The notes under the pieces are model-generated. The model was not told the DNA's origin. It worked only from the letters and a program-made list of their open reading frames with translations, and did not search any database. The position numbers were made by a program, and so were the translations under genes. Positions 43,299 through 52,066 of a stretch of DNA of 64,000 bases are shown one piece after another (within the stretch, counting starts at the first letter, position 1; each line of letters opens with the position of its first letter). The stretch covers positions 248,001 to 312,000 of the forward strand of contig JABTUN010000005.1 in assembly GCA_015075365.1 (NCBI GenBank), given 5' to 3'. The DNA comes from Verrucomicrobiaceae bacterium (lineage in GTDB: Bacteria; Verrucomicrobiota; Verrucomicrobiia; Verrucomicrobiales; Verrucomicrobiaceae).

Positions 43299-43940
43299 AT
43301 GAAAAAATGCCTTTTGGGCCTGTTCTGGGCCGTCGTCTCCCTTTCCAGCGCGCAAGAACTCAAAAAATTCGAGGTGAAGGCCGACGAATGGCCGGAGGGA
43401 GCCCCCCCGGCGGAGGTGTTCATCGTGGATGGCCGGGTGGAGGTCACCGCCAAGGATGGCAACAAGGCGCTCGTCATTCATCCGGGCACCGAGCTGGTGG
43501 ATGCCAGCGCCCAACTGGCCGTTTCGGCGGCTGGCAGCGCCAGCATCGAGGCCCGCGTGTTCGCTTCGAAACGCGGCCGCAGCGCGCCGCGTTTCGGCAT
43601 CAGCGTGCATGGGATGAGCGGCTGGCGCTTGTATGTGACACCGGCCAAAAAACAGCTCGAACTCGTCAAGGCGGACCAGGTCGTGGCCTCCGTTCCGTTC
43701 ACCTGGAAGAGCGAGGCGTGGCTGAATCTCAAGCTGGAGGCCCAGAAGGGTGAGGGCGACGCGTGGAGCATCACCGGCACCGCTTGGGCTGAAGGGGAGG
43801 CCGTGCCGTCCGCGCCACAGCTCAAGCAGGAGGACAAGGGCCTCAAAGGGCAGGGGAAGTGCGCTGTTTGGGGCACTCCCTTCTCGGGAACGCCGATCTA
43901 CTTCGATGACATCCGCATCGCGGTGCAGGCGGCGGAGTGA
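43299..43940 (+). CDS. Secreted protein of unknown function
   Basis: 213 residues with a signal peptide (MKKCLLGLFWAVVSLSSAQ). The mature part is beta-rich (ASIEARVFASKRGRSAPRFGISVHG, WRLYVTPAKKQLELVKADQVVASVPF, YFDDIRIAV), like a concanavalin-type sandwich; the final FDDIRI motif is common in lectin-like and LamG-like proteins. No family is named with confidence. It is convergent with mutM, and a 10-bp hairpin (CCTATTTTTG / CAAAAATAGG, 43958-43987) overlaps the mutM stop and may end this transcript. Confidence 0.82.
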   Translation: MKKCLLGLFWAVVSLSSAQELKKFEVKADEWPEGAPPAEVFIVDGRVEVTAKDGNKALVIHPGTELVDASAQLAVSAAGSASIEARVFASKRGRSAPRFGISVHGMSGWRLYVTPAKKQLELVKADQVVASVPFTWKSEAWLNLKLEAQKGEGDAWSITGTAWAEGEAVPSAPQLKQEDKGLKGQGKCAVWGTPFSGTPIYFDDIRIAVQAAE

Positions 43941-43958
43941 CCATGGTCTCGTCCCGCC

Positions 43959-44771
43959 CTATTTTTGGCATTTAGGGCAAAAATAGGTCGAGCGCTGGCC
44001 GAGCGTGATTTTCCGGATGCGTGTGCCGCAGGCGCGGCAAGGCTCGCCCGCGCGGTCGTAGACGCGCAGGGTCTGCTGGAAGTAGCCAGGCTCGCCTTTT
44101 TCGTTCAGGAAATCGCGCAGCGTGGTGCCGCCCATCTCGATGGAGGCGGCCAGCACTTCCTTGATGGCTGTGGCGAGCTTTTCCAGGCGCGGGAGGCTGA
44201 CCCTGCCGGCGGGTCTGCGTGGATCGATTCCCGCCATGAAGAGCGCCTCGCTGGCGTAAATGTTGCCCACGCCGACGACGACATGCGCGTCCATGATGAC
44301 GAGCTTGATCGCGGCCGTTTTGCCTGCGCAGGCGTTTTTGAGGTGCGCGCCGGAAAAAACGGCGTCAAGAGGCTCCGGGCCGAGATCCCGCAGCAGCGGA
44401 TGGAGGCGGGGATCACCTTCAATGAGCAGCGCGGCGCCAAAGCGGCGCGGATCATGCAGGCGGAGCTGCTTTCCCGTGTCCAGCGTGAAGGCCACATGGT
44501 CGTGTTTACGCCACGGCGTGTCCGGAGGGACCACACGCAGGCTGCCGGACATGCCGAGATGCAGCAGCAGCGTGCCTTTGGCAGTGCGGAAGAGCAGGTA
44601 CTTCGCGCGCCGCGCGCCATCAGTGACGCGGCAGCCCTCCAGATCATGGAGGGAGTCCGGCACAGGCCAGCGGAGGCGTTTGTCCCGCACGATGACCTCG
44701 CTGATGCGGTGGTTCAGCAAGTGCGGGCGCACGCCGCGCAGGGTGGTTTCGACTTCAGGCAGCTCAGGCAT
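43959..44771 (-). CDS. mutM: Formamidopyrimidine-DNA glycosylase (MutM/Fpg)
   Basis: 270 residues, standard length. The catalytic N-terminus PELPEVETTLRGV follows the initiating Met, so Pro2 and Glu3 are present; the conserved lysine lies in ARRAKYLLF, and the DNA-binding segment VVGVGNIYASEALF follows. The C-terminus has the zinc finger CRACGTRIRKITLGQRSTYFCPKCQ (four Cys). It removes 8-oxoguanine and formamidopyrimidines and nicks the abasic site. Divergent from the E1-beta gene at 44919. Confidence 0.97.
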   Translation of the reverse strand: MPELPEVETTLRGVRPHLLNHRISEVIVRDKRLRWPVPDSLHDLEGCRVTDGARRAKYLLFRTAKGTLLLHLGMSGSLRVVPPDTPWRKHDHVAFTLDTGKQLRLHDPRRFGAALLIEGDPRLHPLLRDLGPEPLDAVFSGAHLKNACAGKTAAIKLVIMDAHVVVGVGNIYASEALFMAGIDPRRPAGRVSLPRLEKLATAIKEVLAASIEMGGTTLRDFLNEKGEPGYFQQTLRVYDRAGEPCRACGTRIRKITLGQRSTYFCPKCQK

Positions 44772-44918
44772 GCGGGGAAGGCCCCGAGGCTACGGCGGAC
44801 GGGAAAGAGATCAACGCGCAAGACACCGTACGGCGTCGTGCGCGTTCTGCCACCTTGACCACGGGTGGTGACTCTCTACCATCGGCGGCCCGTCGTTTCC
44901 CGGCGGTCCAACATCATC

Positions 44919-45968
44919 ATGGCAGAGCGCATCATCAGTTACGCGGAGGCGATCCGCGAGGCCACGCACCAGGAAATGGCGCGTGACGAGTCCGTCATCA
45001 CCTTCGGCCTCGGCGTGGACGACTTCAAAGGCATCTACGGCACCACCAAGGGGCTGCTGGAGGCCTTCGGACCGGACCGGCTGTTTGACACCCCGTTGTC
45101 CGAGGATGCCATGACCGGCGTGGCCATCGGCGCGGCCATGGCGGGCCTGCGACCCATCCATGTCCACATCCGCATGGATTTCCTGCTGCTGACAGTGAAC
45201 CAGCTCATCAACATCGCCGCAAAAACGCGCTACATGTATGGCGGCAGCCTGAAGTGCCCGCTCGTGGTGCGCTCGATCATCGGCAAGAGCTGGGGCCAGG
45301 GCGCGCAGCACTCACAGGGCCTGCACAGTCTCTTCATGCATGTCCCGGGCCTGAAGGTTGTGGCACCCAGCACCCCGCATGATGCCAAGGGCTGCCTCAT
45401 CCAGGCCATCCGCGATGACAATCCGGTGATGTTTGTGGAGCATCGCCTGCTGCACCTCTTCCACGGCCATGTGCCGGAGGAGGAATACACCACTCCGTTT
45501 GGCAAAGCCCGCATGCTGGCCCCTGGCAAGGACATCACCATGGTGGGCGTCTCCTACATGGCGGCTGACTGCCTGCGCGCGAAGCACCTGCTCGATCAGA
45601 CCGGCATCCAGGCGGAGGTTATCGACCCCATCTCGCTCGTGCCCTTCGACTACGACGCGGTGCTGGCCTCCGTGCGCAAAACGAAACGCCTGCTCGTGGT
45701 TGATACCGCCTGGCTCACCTGCGGCGCGGCGGCGGAGATCATCACCGGCGTGCTTGAGCGCCTGAATCCTGGCGAGCATATCGAGATCAAACGCCTGGGG
45801 TTCGCCCCGGCGAGCTGCCCGCCCACCAAGGTGCTCGAGGATGCCTTTTATCCCGATCCCGCCTCCATCGCGCTGACCGCCTATGCCATGTGCCACGGCG
45901 GTAAGACCGACTGGAAGCCCGATTACAAGGAGGAGAAGGAGATTGCGGAGTTCCGCGGCCCGTTCTGA
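44919..45968 (+). CDS. Transketolase-like / 2-oxoacid dehydrogenase E1 beta subunit (orphan)
   Basis: 349 residues. Pyrimidine-binding and C-terminal transketolase domains: ISYAEAIREATHQEMARDESVI, DRLFDTPLSEDAMTGVAIGAAMAGLRPIHVHI, SWGQGAQHSQGLHSLFMHVPGLKVVAPSTPHDAKG, VGVSYMAADCLRAKHLL and EVIDPISLVPFDYDAVLASVRKTKRLLVVDT. The match is to E1-beta of pyruvate/acetoin/branched-chain complexes. The needed E1-alpha gene is not adjacent (the neighbours are mutM and an alcohol dehydrogenase), so the partner is elsewhere, or the protein works in another two-subunit synthase. The ATG at 44919 begins the domain. Confidence 0.88.
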   Translation: MAERIISYAEAIREATHQEMARDESVITFGLGVDDFKGIYGTTKGLLEAFGPDRLFDTPLSEDAMTGVAIGAAMAGLRPIHVHIRMDFLLLTVNQLINIAAKTRYMYGGSLKCPLVVRSIIGKSWGQGAQHSQGLHSLFMHVPGLKVVAPSTPHDAKGCLIQAIRDDNPVMFVEHRLLHLFHGHVPEEEYTTPFGKARMLAPGKDITMVGVSYMAADCLRAKHLLDQTGIQAEVIDPISLVPFDYDAVLASVRKTKRLLVVDTAWLTCGAAAEIITGVLERLNPGEHIEIKRLGFAPASCPPTKVLEDAFYPDPASIALTAYAMCHGGKTDWKPDYKEEKEIAEFRGPF

Positions 45969-45996
45969 TCTCCTGAATAACCGGCGATTGTTTCGG

Positions 45997-46069
45997 GGAA
46001 GTCGGACGACTTCCTCTACGAAGAGCGGTATCGCTTGCGGGGTTTCGTAGAGGCAAACGTCAGTTTGCC
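45997..46069. repeat. Double-hairpin intergenic repeat, copy 1
   Basis: Two perfect hairpins: GGAAGTCG-GA-CGACTTCC (45997-46014) and GGCAAAC-GTCA-GTTTGCC (46052-46069), with GTAGAGG or its complement at their edges. A second copy lies at 63434-63478. It sits between convergent genes, where it could serve as a bidirectional transcript end. Confidence 0.8.
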
Positions 46070-46116
46070 CACAATGACTCCCTCGTCCACATGCCGCGCC
46101 AGCGGAGCCCGGCTGC

Positions 46117-47160
46117 TCAGCGGTAGTCAATCAGCGCCTTTACCACCTTCCGGCGCGCCACCTCGGCGAACGCGTCGGTGATTTGATCCAGCCGGAAGCG
46201 GTGCGTGATGAAGTCGCGCGAGGTCAGCCGCCCTTCACGGATCCACTGGCAGAGCTGCGGCTGCGCCTCGCGCTCAAACTGTCTCGTCGGCCACTGGTGG
46301 ACGAACAGGTTGAAGTTAAAATCCGCCAGCTTGCGGTCGAGATGCAGCGGGCCGCCGGTGAGCACGCCGTAGATGCAGTGGGAGCCGCCGCGCCGCAGCA
46401 GTGGCAGCGCCTGGATGGCGATCTCCGCCCTGCCCACCGCGTCGATCACCGCGTCCAGCTTCCGCCCGCGCATCTGGGCGAGGCTTGTGATCACCGGATC
46501 GCCCGGCGCAAACACCGCGTCCGCGCCAAAGGCGCGCGCTCTCTCTTGTTTCTCCGGATGACGGTCCACCACGCCGATCCAGCCGAGTCCGAAGAGCCGG
46601 CCCAGCTTCACAAAACTCTGTCCCACCGGTCCCGCGCCGAACACGAGGATATCATCGCCCGGCTGGAGATGAAAATCACGAAACGCGCCCAGCACCTCCC
46701 TCCAGGTGCAGAGCAGCACGGCCTCCTCCGCAGGGATGTCCGCGTCCACCCGCGTCTGGATTTCAAACACCTCCACCCAGCCGTGCGCCTCGTCCGCCAC
46801 GCCGTCCTCGACCATCGCCGCGTGATCGTTCGCCAGCGTGTATTCGCAAAAGCCGCCCCAGCCGCTGTCCACGCCTTCGGATTGCAGGTCAAACACCAGG
46901 CCGCCCACCGCGCGGTCGCCCGGTTTCAGGTGCCGCACCTTGTCGCCGGTCTCCACCACCACGCCCACGCTCTCATGCCCGAGCGCGAAGGGAAAGGCGT
47001 CCTCCATGCCGGGAAATTTGCCCGCGAGCAGCTCGCTGTCCGTCTGGTTGCAGATACAGGCTGCCTCCGTGCGCACCAGCGCCTGGTAAGGTCCCGGTTT
47101 GGGCACCGGCGTGTCGAGGATCGTGAGTTCGTGCGGCTGGACGGCAATGACGGATTTCAT
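46117..47160 (-). CDS. Zinc-type alcohol dehydrogenase (MDR family)
   Basis: 347 residues. The GroES-like domain holds the catalytic-zinc ligands CICNQTD (Cys about 37) and GHESVG (His about 63). The Rossmann fold has VFGAGPVGQSFVKLGRLFG, and GVVDRHPEKQERARAFGADAV binds NAD(P). The Cys cluster of the structural zinc is absent, as in several sorbitol/threonine-type members. Probable oxidation of a polyol or sugar; the substrate is not determinable. The ATG at 47160 is used; earlier in-frame codons lie in gntK's trailing region. The gluconokinase gene ends 58 bases upstream, so they may be linked functionally. Confidence 0.9.
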   Translation of the reverse strand: MKSVIAVQPHELTILDTPVPKPGPYQALVRTEAACICNQTDSELLAGKFPGMEDAFPFALGHESVGVVVETGDKVRHLKPGDRAVGGLVFDLQSEGVDSGWGGFCEYTLANDHAAMVEDGVADEAHGWVEVFEIQTRVDADIPAEEAVLLCTWREVLGAFRDFHLQPGDDILVFGAGPVGQSFVKLGRLFGLGWIGVVDRHPEKQERARAFGADAVFAPGDPVITSLAQMRGRKLDAVIDAVGRAEIAIQALPLLRRGGSHCIYGVLTGGPLHLDRKLADFNFNLFVHQWPTRQFEREAQPQLCQWIREGRLTSRDFITHRFRLDQITDAFAEVARRKVVKALIDYR

Positions 47161-47218
47161 GGGCGCGCATACCTCCCGAAACACCCCTGCGGCGCAATGC
47201 GAAATTCCCGCGTGCGGT

Positions 47219-47731
47219 TCACGCGTGGAGACGGCGGAGGATGTCCTCCACGATTTGCTCCGGCGGCGCCTCAATGGGCACGCGGATGAGGCCCGGCGTG
47301 GGCTCCAGCGTGGCCAGCTGGCTGTCGAGCAGGCTCAGCGGCATGAAATGCCCCTGCCGTGCCGCCATCCGGCCGGAGATCAGTTCCCGCGTGCCGTCGA
47401 GCAGCACAAAGGCAATGTCCACGTCCGTGTCATCGCCGCGCAGGCGCTCGCGGTAGGCGGGTTTCAGCGCGGAGCAGGCCAGCACATGTACGGGCGTGGT
47501 GCCGCGCAGGCTGGTGATCCGCTGGCGCAGCACCGCGTACCACGGCCAGCGGTCCTCGTCGGTCAGCGGCGTTCCGGTGGACATCTTGGCTTTGTTCGCG
47601 GGCGGGTGGAAATCGTCGCCGTCGTCAAAGACGCCGCCGAGTTTTTCCGCCAGCAGGCGTCCGACCACGGATTTGCCGCTGCCGGACACGCCCATGATGA
47701 CAAGGGTCTTCGGGAGGGGGGATGAGGGCAC
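47219..47731 (-). CDS. gntK: Gluconokinase
   Basis: 170 residues. P-loop GVSGSGKSVVGRLLAEKLG (about 14-32), then FDDGDDFHPPANKAKMSTGTPLTDEDRWPW, CSALKPAYRERLRG and GHFMPLSLLDSQLATLEP, all standard GntK signatures. It phosphorylates gluconate to 6-phosphogluconate. The start is GTG at 47731; an in-frame ATG at 47695 would cut into the P-loop strand. It is followed on the same strand by the alcohol dehydrogenase; the dsbD gene ends 16 bases upstream. Confidence 0.95.
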   Translation of the reverse strand: MPSSPLPKTLVIMGVSGSGKSVVGRLLAEKLGGVFDDGDDFHPPANKAKMSTGTPLTDEDRWPWYAVLRQRITSLRGTTPVHVLACSALKPAYRERLRGDDTDVDIAFVLLDGTRELISGRMAARQGHFMPLSLLDSQLATLEPTPGLIRVPIEAPPEQIVEDILRRLHA

Positions 47732-47747
47732 GGGTGGGGCGGCGGTG

Positions 47748-49568
47748 TTAGCGTTGCGGGATGCGTTTGAGCGCGGCGGTCACGTTTTCCTCGGTGAGCA
47801 GCTCGTCATCCGGGAAGAGATAGGGCTCCTGGCCGGGAATGTAGAGGATGTTGGTCGGCACGGCGGCTCGGCCGAGGCGTTCGAGCTCCTTTTTGATCTC
47901 GTTGTTCTCCAGCGTCCAGTCCGCGCGCATGAGCACCACGCCGCGGTCGCGCATGAGGTCCTTCACGGCGGGGATCTTGTACACGCTCTTGTTCACCTGG
48001 CAGGTGGCGCACCAACGCGCGGTAAAATCGATGTACACAGGCTCCTTGAGGTCGAGGTGGTACTTCTCCAGCTTTTTCGACCAGTCCACCCAGTGCAGCG
48101 CGGAGGGGGACGTGAAGGCCAGAGCAAAACCCCCGCCCAGCATCGCCAGCGCCGTGAGAATGGCGATGAGGCGCGTGCGGGCCGCCTTGTGCGGCAGGAA
48201 CCAGCGCCCATACACCCACGCGCCGGCCGCGGCGATCACCAGGCCGATCAGCGCGTCCTGCAACTGCTCCGGATCAGCCAGGCCGTCGTAAATCCAGATC
48301 ATGTATGCCGCCGTGCCGAACAGCAGGAAGGACATGCCCTGCTTGAAGCTCTCCATCCACGCGCCCGGCCGCGGCAGTCTGGACACCAGCGCGGGGAAGA
48401 ACGACAGCAGCAGAAACGGAAAGGCCAGTCCCAGCGCGATCAGCGTGAAGAAAACCAGCGCGGAAGCCACCGGCAGGCCCAGCGCGTAGGCCAGCGCCGG
48501 CGCCAGGAAGGGCGCGGAGCAGGGTGTCGCCACGATGGTGGCCAGCAGTCCGGTGAAAAAGGAGCCGCCCAGGCCGCTCTTCGATTGCAGGCCCGTGCCC
48601 ACGCCCACCGCGGAGGTGCCGATCTCGAACACGCCGGCCATGTTCATCGCAAAGACCAAAAAGAAGAAGCACAGTCCCAGCACAAAGCCGGGGGATTGAA
48701 GCTGGAAGCCCCAGCCCTTCCCCAGCGTGATCACCAGCACGGCCAGCGCCCAAAAGGAAACCAGCACGCCCGCCGTGTAGGCCAGCCCGTGGCGCACCAC
48801 CTCCCCACGATCCCCACCCGCTTGGTTCACGATGCTCATCACCTTGATGCCCAGCACCGGGAACACACAGGGCATGATGTTGAGGATCAAACCGCCGAGG
48901 AAGGCGAACAGCAGCAGCGTGGAGAAGCCGTGCTCCGGCACCGGGGCCTCGGTCGCCGCGGCAGCGGGGGGCGCTGGCGTGTCCGCGGCAGGCGGCGTGG
49001 CGGGAGCGGCAGGCGGTGCGGCGGTTTCCGCCGGGAACACGCTGCTGTGCGCCGGGTCCGTTTCCGCGTTTGCAGCCAGCGGCAGCTTCAGCGTCAGCGT
49101 TTGGTTAAAGGGCAGGCAGGTTTTGTCATCGCACACCAGGCCGTCCACCTTCACGCCGATCTCCACCTCGCTGCCCGCCGTCGCGGAGGCCGGCGGCACG
49201 AGGCGCGCGGGCAGATGCACCACGCCCTGGTATCCGTCCGCCTTCGCGCCAAAGGAATCAAATGGCGTCGTCGCCGGCCACCGCAGTTCCTCCACCTTCC
49301 AGCCTTCCGGCAGCGTCCAGTCCAGCTTGGTGGGCTTGCCCGTCACCCCCGGGGCGATCACCTTTCCATAGGTGTGAAAGTGCGGCTGGTGCTCCAGCTT
49401 CACCGCCACACGAAAGGCCTGGCCCGGCGCCGCGGCCTTCACCTCCGACACCAGGGATGCCGTCACGCTTTCCTTTTTTCCCGCGCCGCCGAGGAGATCC
49501 AGGGTCTGCGCTGTCAAAGGGGCCAGCAGGGCGAGGAAGGCGAGGGCAGGGAGTCGGAGCGAGGTCAT
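47748..49568 (-). CDS. dsbD: Thiol:disulfide interchange protein DsbD-like
   Basis: 606 residues. A signal peptide (MTSLRLPALAFLALLAPLTA) leads a periplasmic alpha domain with VCDDKTCLPFNQ. An Ala/Pro-rich linker (about 185-225) precedes the membrane beta domain, with eight or so helices; conserved Cys occur in NIMPCVFPVLG and VATPCSAPFLAPAL. A C-terminal thioredoxin-like gamma domain has the CxxC site ARWCATCQVNK. DsbD relays electrons from cytoplasmic thioredoxin to periplasmic proteins. All six expected cysteines are visible. The ATG at 49568 is set by the signal peptide. Confidence 0.93.
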   Translation of the reverse strand: MTSLRLPALAFLALLAPLTAQTLDLLGGAGKKESVTASLVSEVKAAAPGQAFRVAVKLEHQPHFHTYGKVIAPGVTGKPTKLDWTLPEGWKVEELRWPATTPFDSFGAKADGYQGVVHLPARLVPPASATAGSEVEIGVKVDGLVCDDKTCLPFNQTLTLKLPLAANAETDPAHSSVFPAETAAPPAAPATPPAADTPAPPAAAATEAPVPEHGFSTLLLFAFLGGLILNIMPCVFPVLGIKVMSIVNQAGGDRGEVVRHGLAYTAGVLVSFWALAVLVITLGKGWGFQLQSPGFVLGLCFFFLVFAMNMAGVFEIGTSAVGVGTGLQSKSGLGGSFFTGLLATIVATPCSAPFLAPALAYALGLPVASALVFFTLIALGLAFPFLLLSFFPALVSRLPRPGAWMESFKQGMSFLLFGTAAYMIWIYDGLADPEQLQDALIGLVIAAAGAWVYGRWFLPHKAARTRLIAILTALAMLGGGFALAFTSPSALHWVDWSKKLEKYHLDLKEPVYIDFTARWCATCQVNKSVYKIPAVKDLMRDRGVVLMRADWTLENNEIKKELERLGRAAVPTNILYIPGQEPYLFPDDELLTEENVTAALKRIPQR

Positions 49569-49713
49569 ATGGGCGGAAGAAGTCAGGTGCGGCTGAGAGA
49601 ACGCCGCCACGGCAATATTCCAACCAGAATCCCGCTCCCCCGGTGGTTTGCGCGGTCCGGCGGTGCTCATCACGCCTTGCGTGCGCAGGCGCGCGCTTTA
49701 GTCTCCGCGCCGC

Positions 49714-50541
49714 ATGCTCCTCCACCGCACCACCCACGGCATTTTTGTTCAAAACGGCTCCCAATGGCACGCAGTGCCCGCCACGGACTGGGACATCCTC
49801 TTCAACCGTCCCGGCCTCGCGGCATATCTCGCGCAGATCGCGGCGGAATCCCCCGCGGTGGCCGCTCCGGCGGCGGATTCGATCCTCGCCCCCATTGGGA
49901 ACCAGGAGGTGTGGGCCGCCGGAGTGACCTACTTCCGCAGCCGCACAGCGCGCATGGAGGAGTCCAAGGACGCCGGCGGCGGCAGCTTCTACGACCGTGT
50001 GTATGCTGCGGAACGGCCGGAGATCTTCTTCAAAGCCACGCCCCAGCGCGTGGCGCATCCGCACCAGCCGATGCACCTGCGCCGCGATTCGAAATGGATG
50101 GTGCCGGAGCCGGAGATGACACTCGCCATCAACAGCGCGGGTGAGATCATCGGCGTGACCGTGGGCAATGACCTCTCCTGCCGCGACATCGAGGGGGAAA
50201 ACCCGCTCTACCTGCCGCAGGCCAAGTGCTTCAAGCTCTGCGCCGCGCTCGGGCCGGCCATTCTCATCCGCGCCGAGCCGCTGGCCCCCGAGGCCCGCAT
50301 CCACCTGCGCATCGACCGCGCCGGCGCCGCGGCCTTCGAGGGGGAGACGACGCTGGCGCAGTTGAAGCGCAGCCCGGCGGAGCTGGTCGGCTTTCTCTTC
50401 CGTGACAACACCTTTCCCACAGGCGCCTTCCTCATGACCGGCACCGGCATCGTGCCCGGTGACGAGTTCACCCTCCAGCCCGGTGATGTCGTGAGCATCA
50501 CCATCGACGGCATCGGCACGCTGTCGAATCCCATGGCCTGA
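49714..50541 (+). CDS. Fumarylacetoacetate hydrolase family protein
   Basis: 275 residues. The FAH catalytic domain lies in the C-terminal two thirds: ERPEIFFKATPQRVAHP, EPEMTLAINSAGEIIGVTVGNDLSCRDIEGENPLYLPQAKCFKLCAALGP and a final LQPGDVVSITIDGIGTLSNPM. Metal-binding acidic residues sit in EPEMT and NDLSCRDIE. Members hydrolyse C-C bonds or decarboxylate 2-oxo acids; sugar-acid dehydratase relatives also exist. It is followed by the RluA gene with a 21-base gap. Confidence 0.9.
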   Translation: MLLHRTTHGIFVQNGSQWHAVPATDWDILFNRPGLAAYLAQIAAESPAVAAPAADSILAPIGNQEVWAAGVTYFRSRTARMEESKDAGGGSFYDRVYAAERPEIFFKATPQRVAHPHQPMHLRRDSKWMVPEPEMTLAINSAGEIIGVTVGNDLSCRDIEGENPLYLPQAKCFKLCAALGPAILIRAEPLAPEARIHLRIDRAGAAAFEGETTLAQLKRSPAELVGFLFRDNTFPTGAFLMTGTGIVPGDEFTLQPGDVVSITIDGIGTLSNPMA

Positions 50542-50562
50542 TCACATGCCCGCACCTGTGCT

Positions 50563-51309
50563 GTGGACGCCGCGCCTCATCCATTCACATCCTGTCCGGT
50601 GCTGCATGAGGACCGGCAGATTCTGATCGTCAACAAGCCCGCGGGCGTGCTCTCGCATCCCAACCCCCGGCCGCCCAAGGCCCAGCCCGCCGCCTTTGAA
50701 GGCCGCTACGACGCCGAAAGCCGTTGTTTTCACCCCCCCGGCGGCCCGCTCTTCCTCATCCACCGCCTGGACCAGGACACCTCCGGCGTGCTGCTCGCGG
50801 CCAAGGATGCAAAGACCGCCGCCGCGTGTCGCGATGCCTTTGAGCAGGAGCGGGTGCGGAAAAAATACCTCGCCCTCTGCTGCGGGGGCGGCCTGCGGCC
50901 GGAGGGCGTGTGGCTGGATCATCTGGCCACGGAGCACGCGCGGCATCAGGTGCGCACGGTCGTGCGGCGCGGCGCGCGTCCCAATGCGGAGCTGCGCTAC
51001 CGCCTGCTCCACTACAGCGCGGCGCGGCGGCTCTCCCTGCTGGAGATCGGGCTGGTCACTGGGAAGACACATCAAATCCGTGTCCAGGCCGCCTCCCGGC
51101 ACCTGCCCCTGGCCGGGGATGACGTGTACGGCTCCTTCGACCTCAACCGCACGCTCAAAAAGACCCTCGGCCTGCGCCGCCTGTTCCTTCATGCGCATCA
51201 ATTGATGCTGAAACATCCTGCCAGCGGGCAGCCGCTCCAGATCACCGCGCCGCTCCCGGATGACCTGCGCGCCGCGCTTGCCGCCGCGGACATTCCATTC
51301 CATGATTGA
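50563..51309 (+). CDS. RluA-family RNA pseudouridine synthase
   Basis: 248 residues from a GTG start at 50563, the only plausible start before the in-frame stop upstream. The catalytic motif HRLDQDTSG (Asp about 70), the entry ILIVNKPAGVLSHP and the late GKTHQIRVQAASRHLPLAGDDVYG are the RluA-group hallmarks. There is no S4 domain. The substrate base (23S rRNA or tRNA) is not decided. The small HMA-like gene begins 7 bases after the stop. Confidence 0.93.
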   Translation: MDAAPHPFTSCPVLHEDRQILIVNKPAGVLSHPNPRPPKAQPAAFEGRYDAESRCFHPPGGPLFLIHRLDQDTSGVLLAAKDAKTAAACRDAFEQERVRKKYLALCCGGGLRPEGVWLDHLATEHARHQVRTVVRRGARPNAELRYRLLHYSAARRLSLLEIGLVTGKTHQIRVQAASRHLPLAGDDVYGSFDLNRTLKKTLGLRRLFLHAHQLMLKHPASGQPLQITAPLPDDLRAALAAADIPFHD

Positions 51310-51316
51310 GGCCGTC

Positions 51317-51628
51317 ATGATCGCATTCACCCGCTTCCTTGCCCTGTTCGCCGCCCTTGCCGTGTCCGTGATGGCCGGAGACCCAAAACACACCTTCACC
51401 GGGGAGATCACCGGCGTCGTCTGTGCCGCCTGCAAGGCTCATGTCACCTCCGCCCTCACGGAAAAACTGCCCGGCGTCGAAAAAATCGACATCACGCGTG
51501 GCGACAAGGAAGGCGTCAACCGCATCACCATCGTCTCCAGGCAGGCGGACGTCACCAAGGACACCGCCATGGCCGCGCTCGGCGATCTGGCCAAAACCTA
51601 CCAGATCCTCTCCCTGGACAAAAAGTAA
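51317..51628 (+). CDS. Secreted heavy-metal-associated (HMA)-like protein
   Basis: 103 residues. A signal peptide (MIAFTRFLALFAALAVSVMA) precedes an HMA-type ferredoxin fold: FTGEITGVVCAACKAHVTSALTEKLPGVEKIDIT, with a CxxC (VCAAC), then GVNRITIVSRQADVTKDTAMAALGDLAK. The metal motif is VCAAC rather than MxCxxC, so metal binding is likely but the metal is unknown. An ATG 15 bases upstream is also possible. Probably co-transcribed with the pseudouridine synthase gene. Confidence 0.82.
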   Translation: MIAFTRFLALFAALAVSVMAGDPKHTFTGEITGVVCAACKAHVTSALTEKLPGVEKIDITRGDKEGVNRITIVSRQADVTKDTAMAALGDLAKTYQILSLDKK

Positions 51629-51634
51629 GCGGCT

Positions 51635-51990
51635 CCGCCCGCGCAGCGCGTTCGTCGTTCGTCGTTCGTAGCTCGGGGTTCGCTTCGCGGCTTCGCAACA
51701 GCCCGCTCTGGCGTTGAATGTTCCGCGTTGGACGTTCAACGTTGAATATTGCCTGGGTCCGCCATCTTGTCGATCAGGGCAGCCGAAGAGAAGATAGAAA
51801 AGAGAGGAGAGAAGGTAGCCGGTCAGTGGTCAGACGTGAAAGGTCAGAGGTGCGCGCAGCGCGTTGGTAGTCCTGCCTTGAGGCGGCTCTGGGCAGCTTG
51901 GCCGAAAGAGAGAAAAAAGGACGAAAAAGGGCAGGGGGCGGAGAGCGGAGGGCGTAGGGTAGGGACGCGCTGCGCCGCGTCCGACGAGAC
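51635..51990. repeat. Mosaic intergenic repeat block 4
   Basis: GCGCAGCGCGTTCGTCGTTCG, GGTTCGCTTCGCGGCTTCGC, GAATGTTCCGCGTTGGACGTTC, GGCCGAAAGAGAGAAAA and GTAGGGACGCGCTGCGCCGC lie one after another. The block fills most of the space between the HMA-like gene and the HNH nuclease gene. Confidence 0.85.
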
Positions 51991-52066
51991 GCCTATTCAA
52001 AAAGCGTGGATTTCATTTCCTGCCATTTCCCCACTCGATACATTGGGCATTTCCCCTCCATCCATC

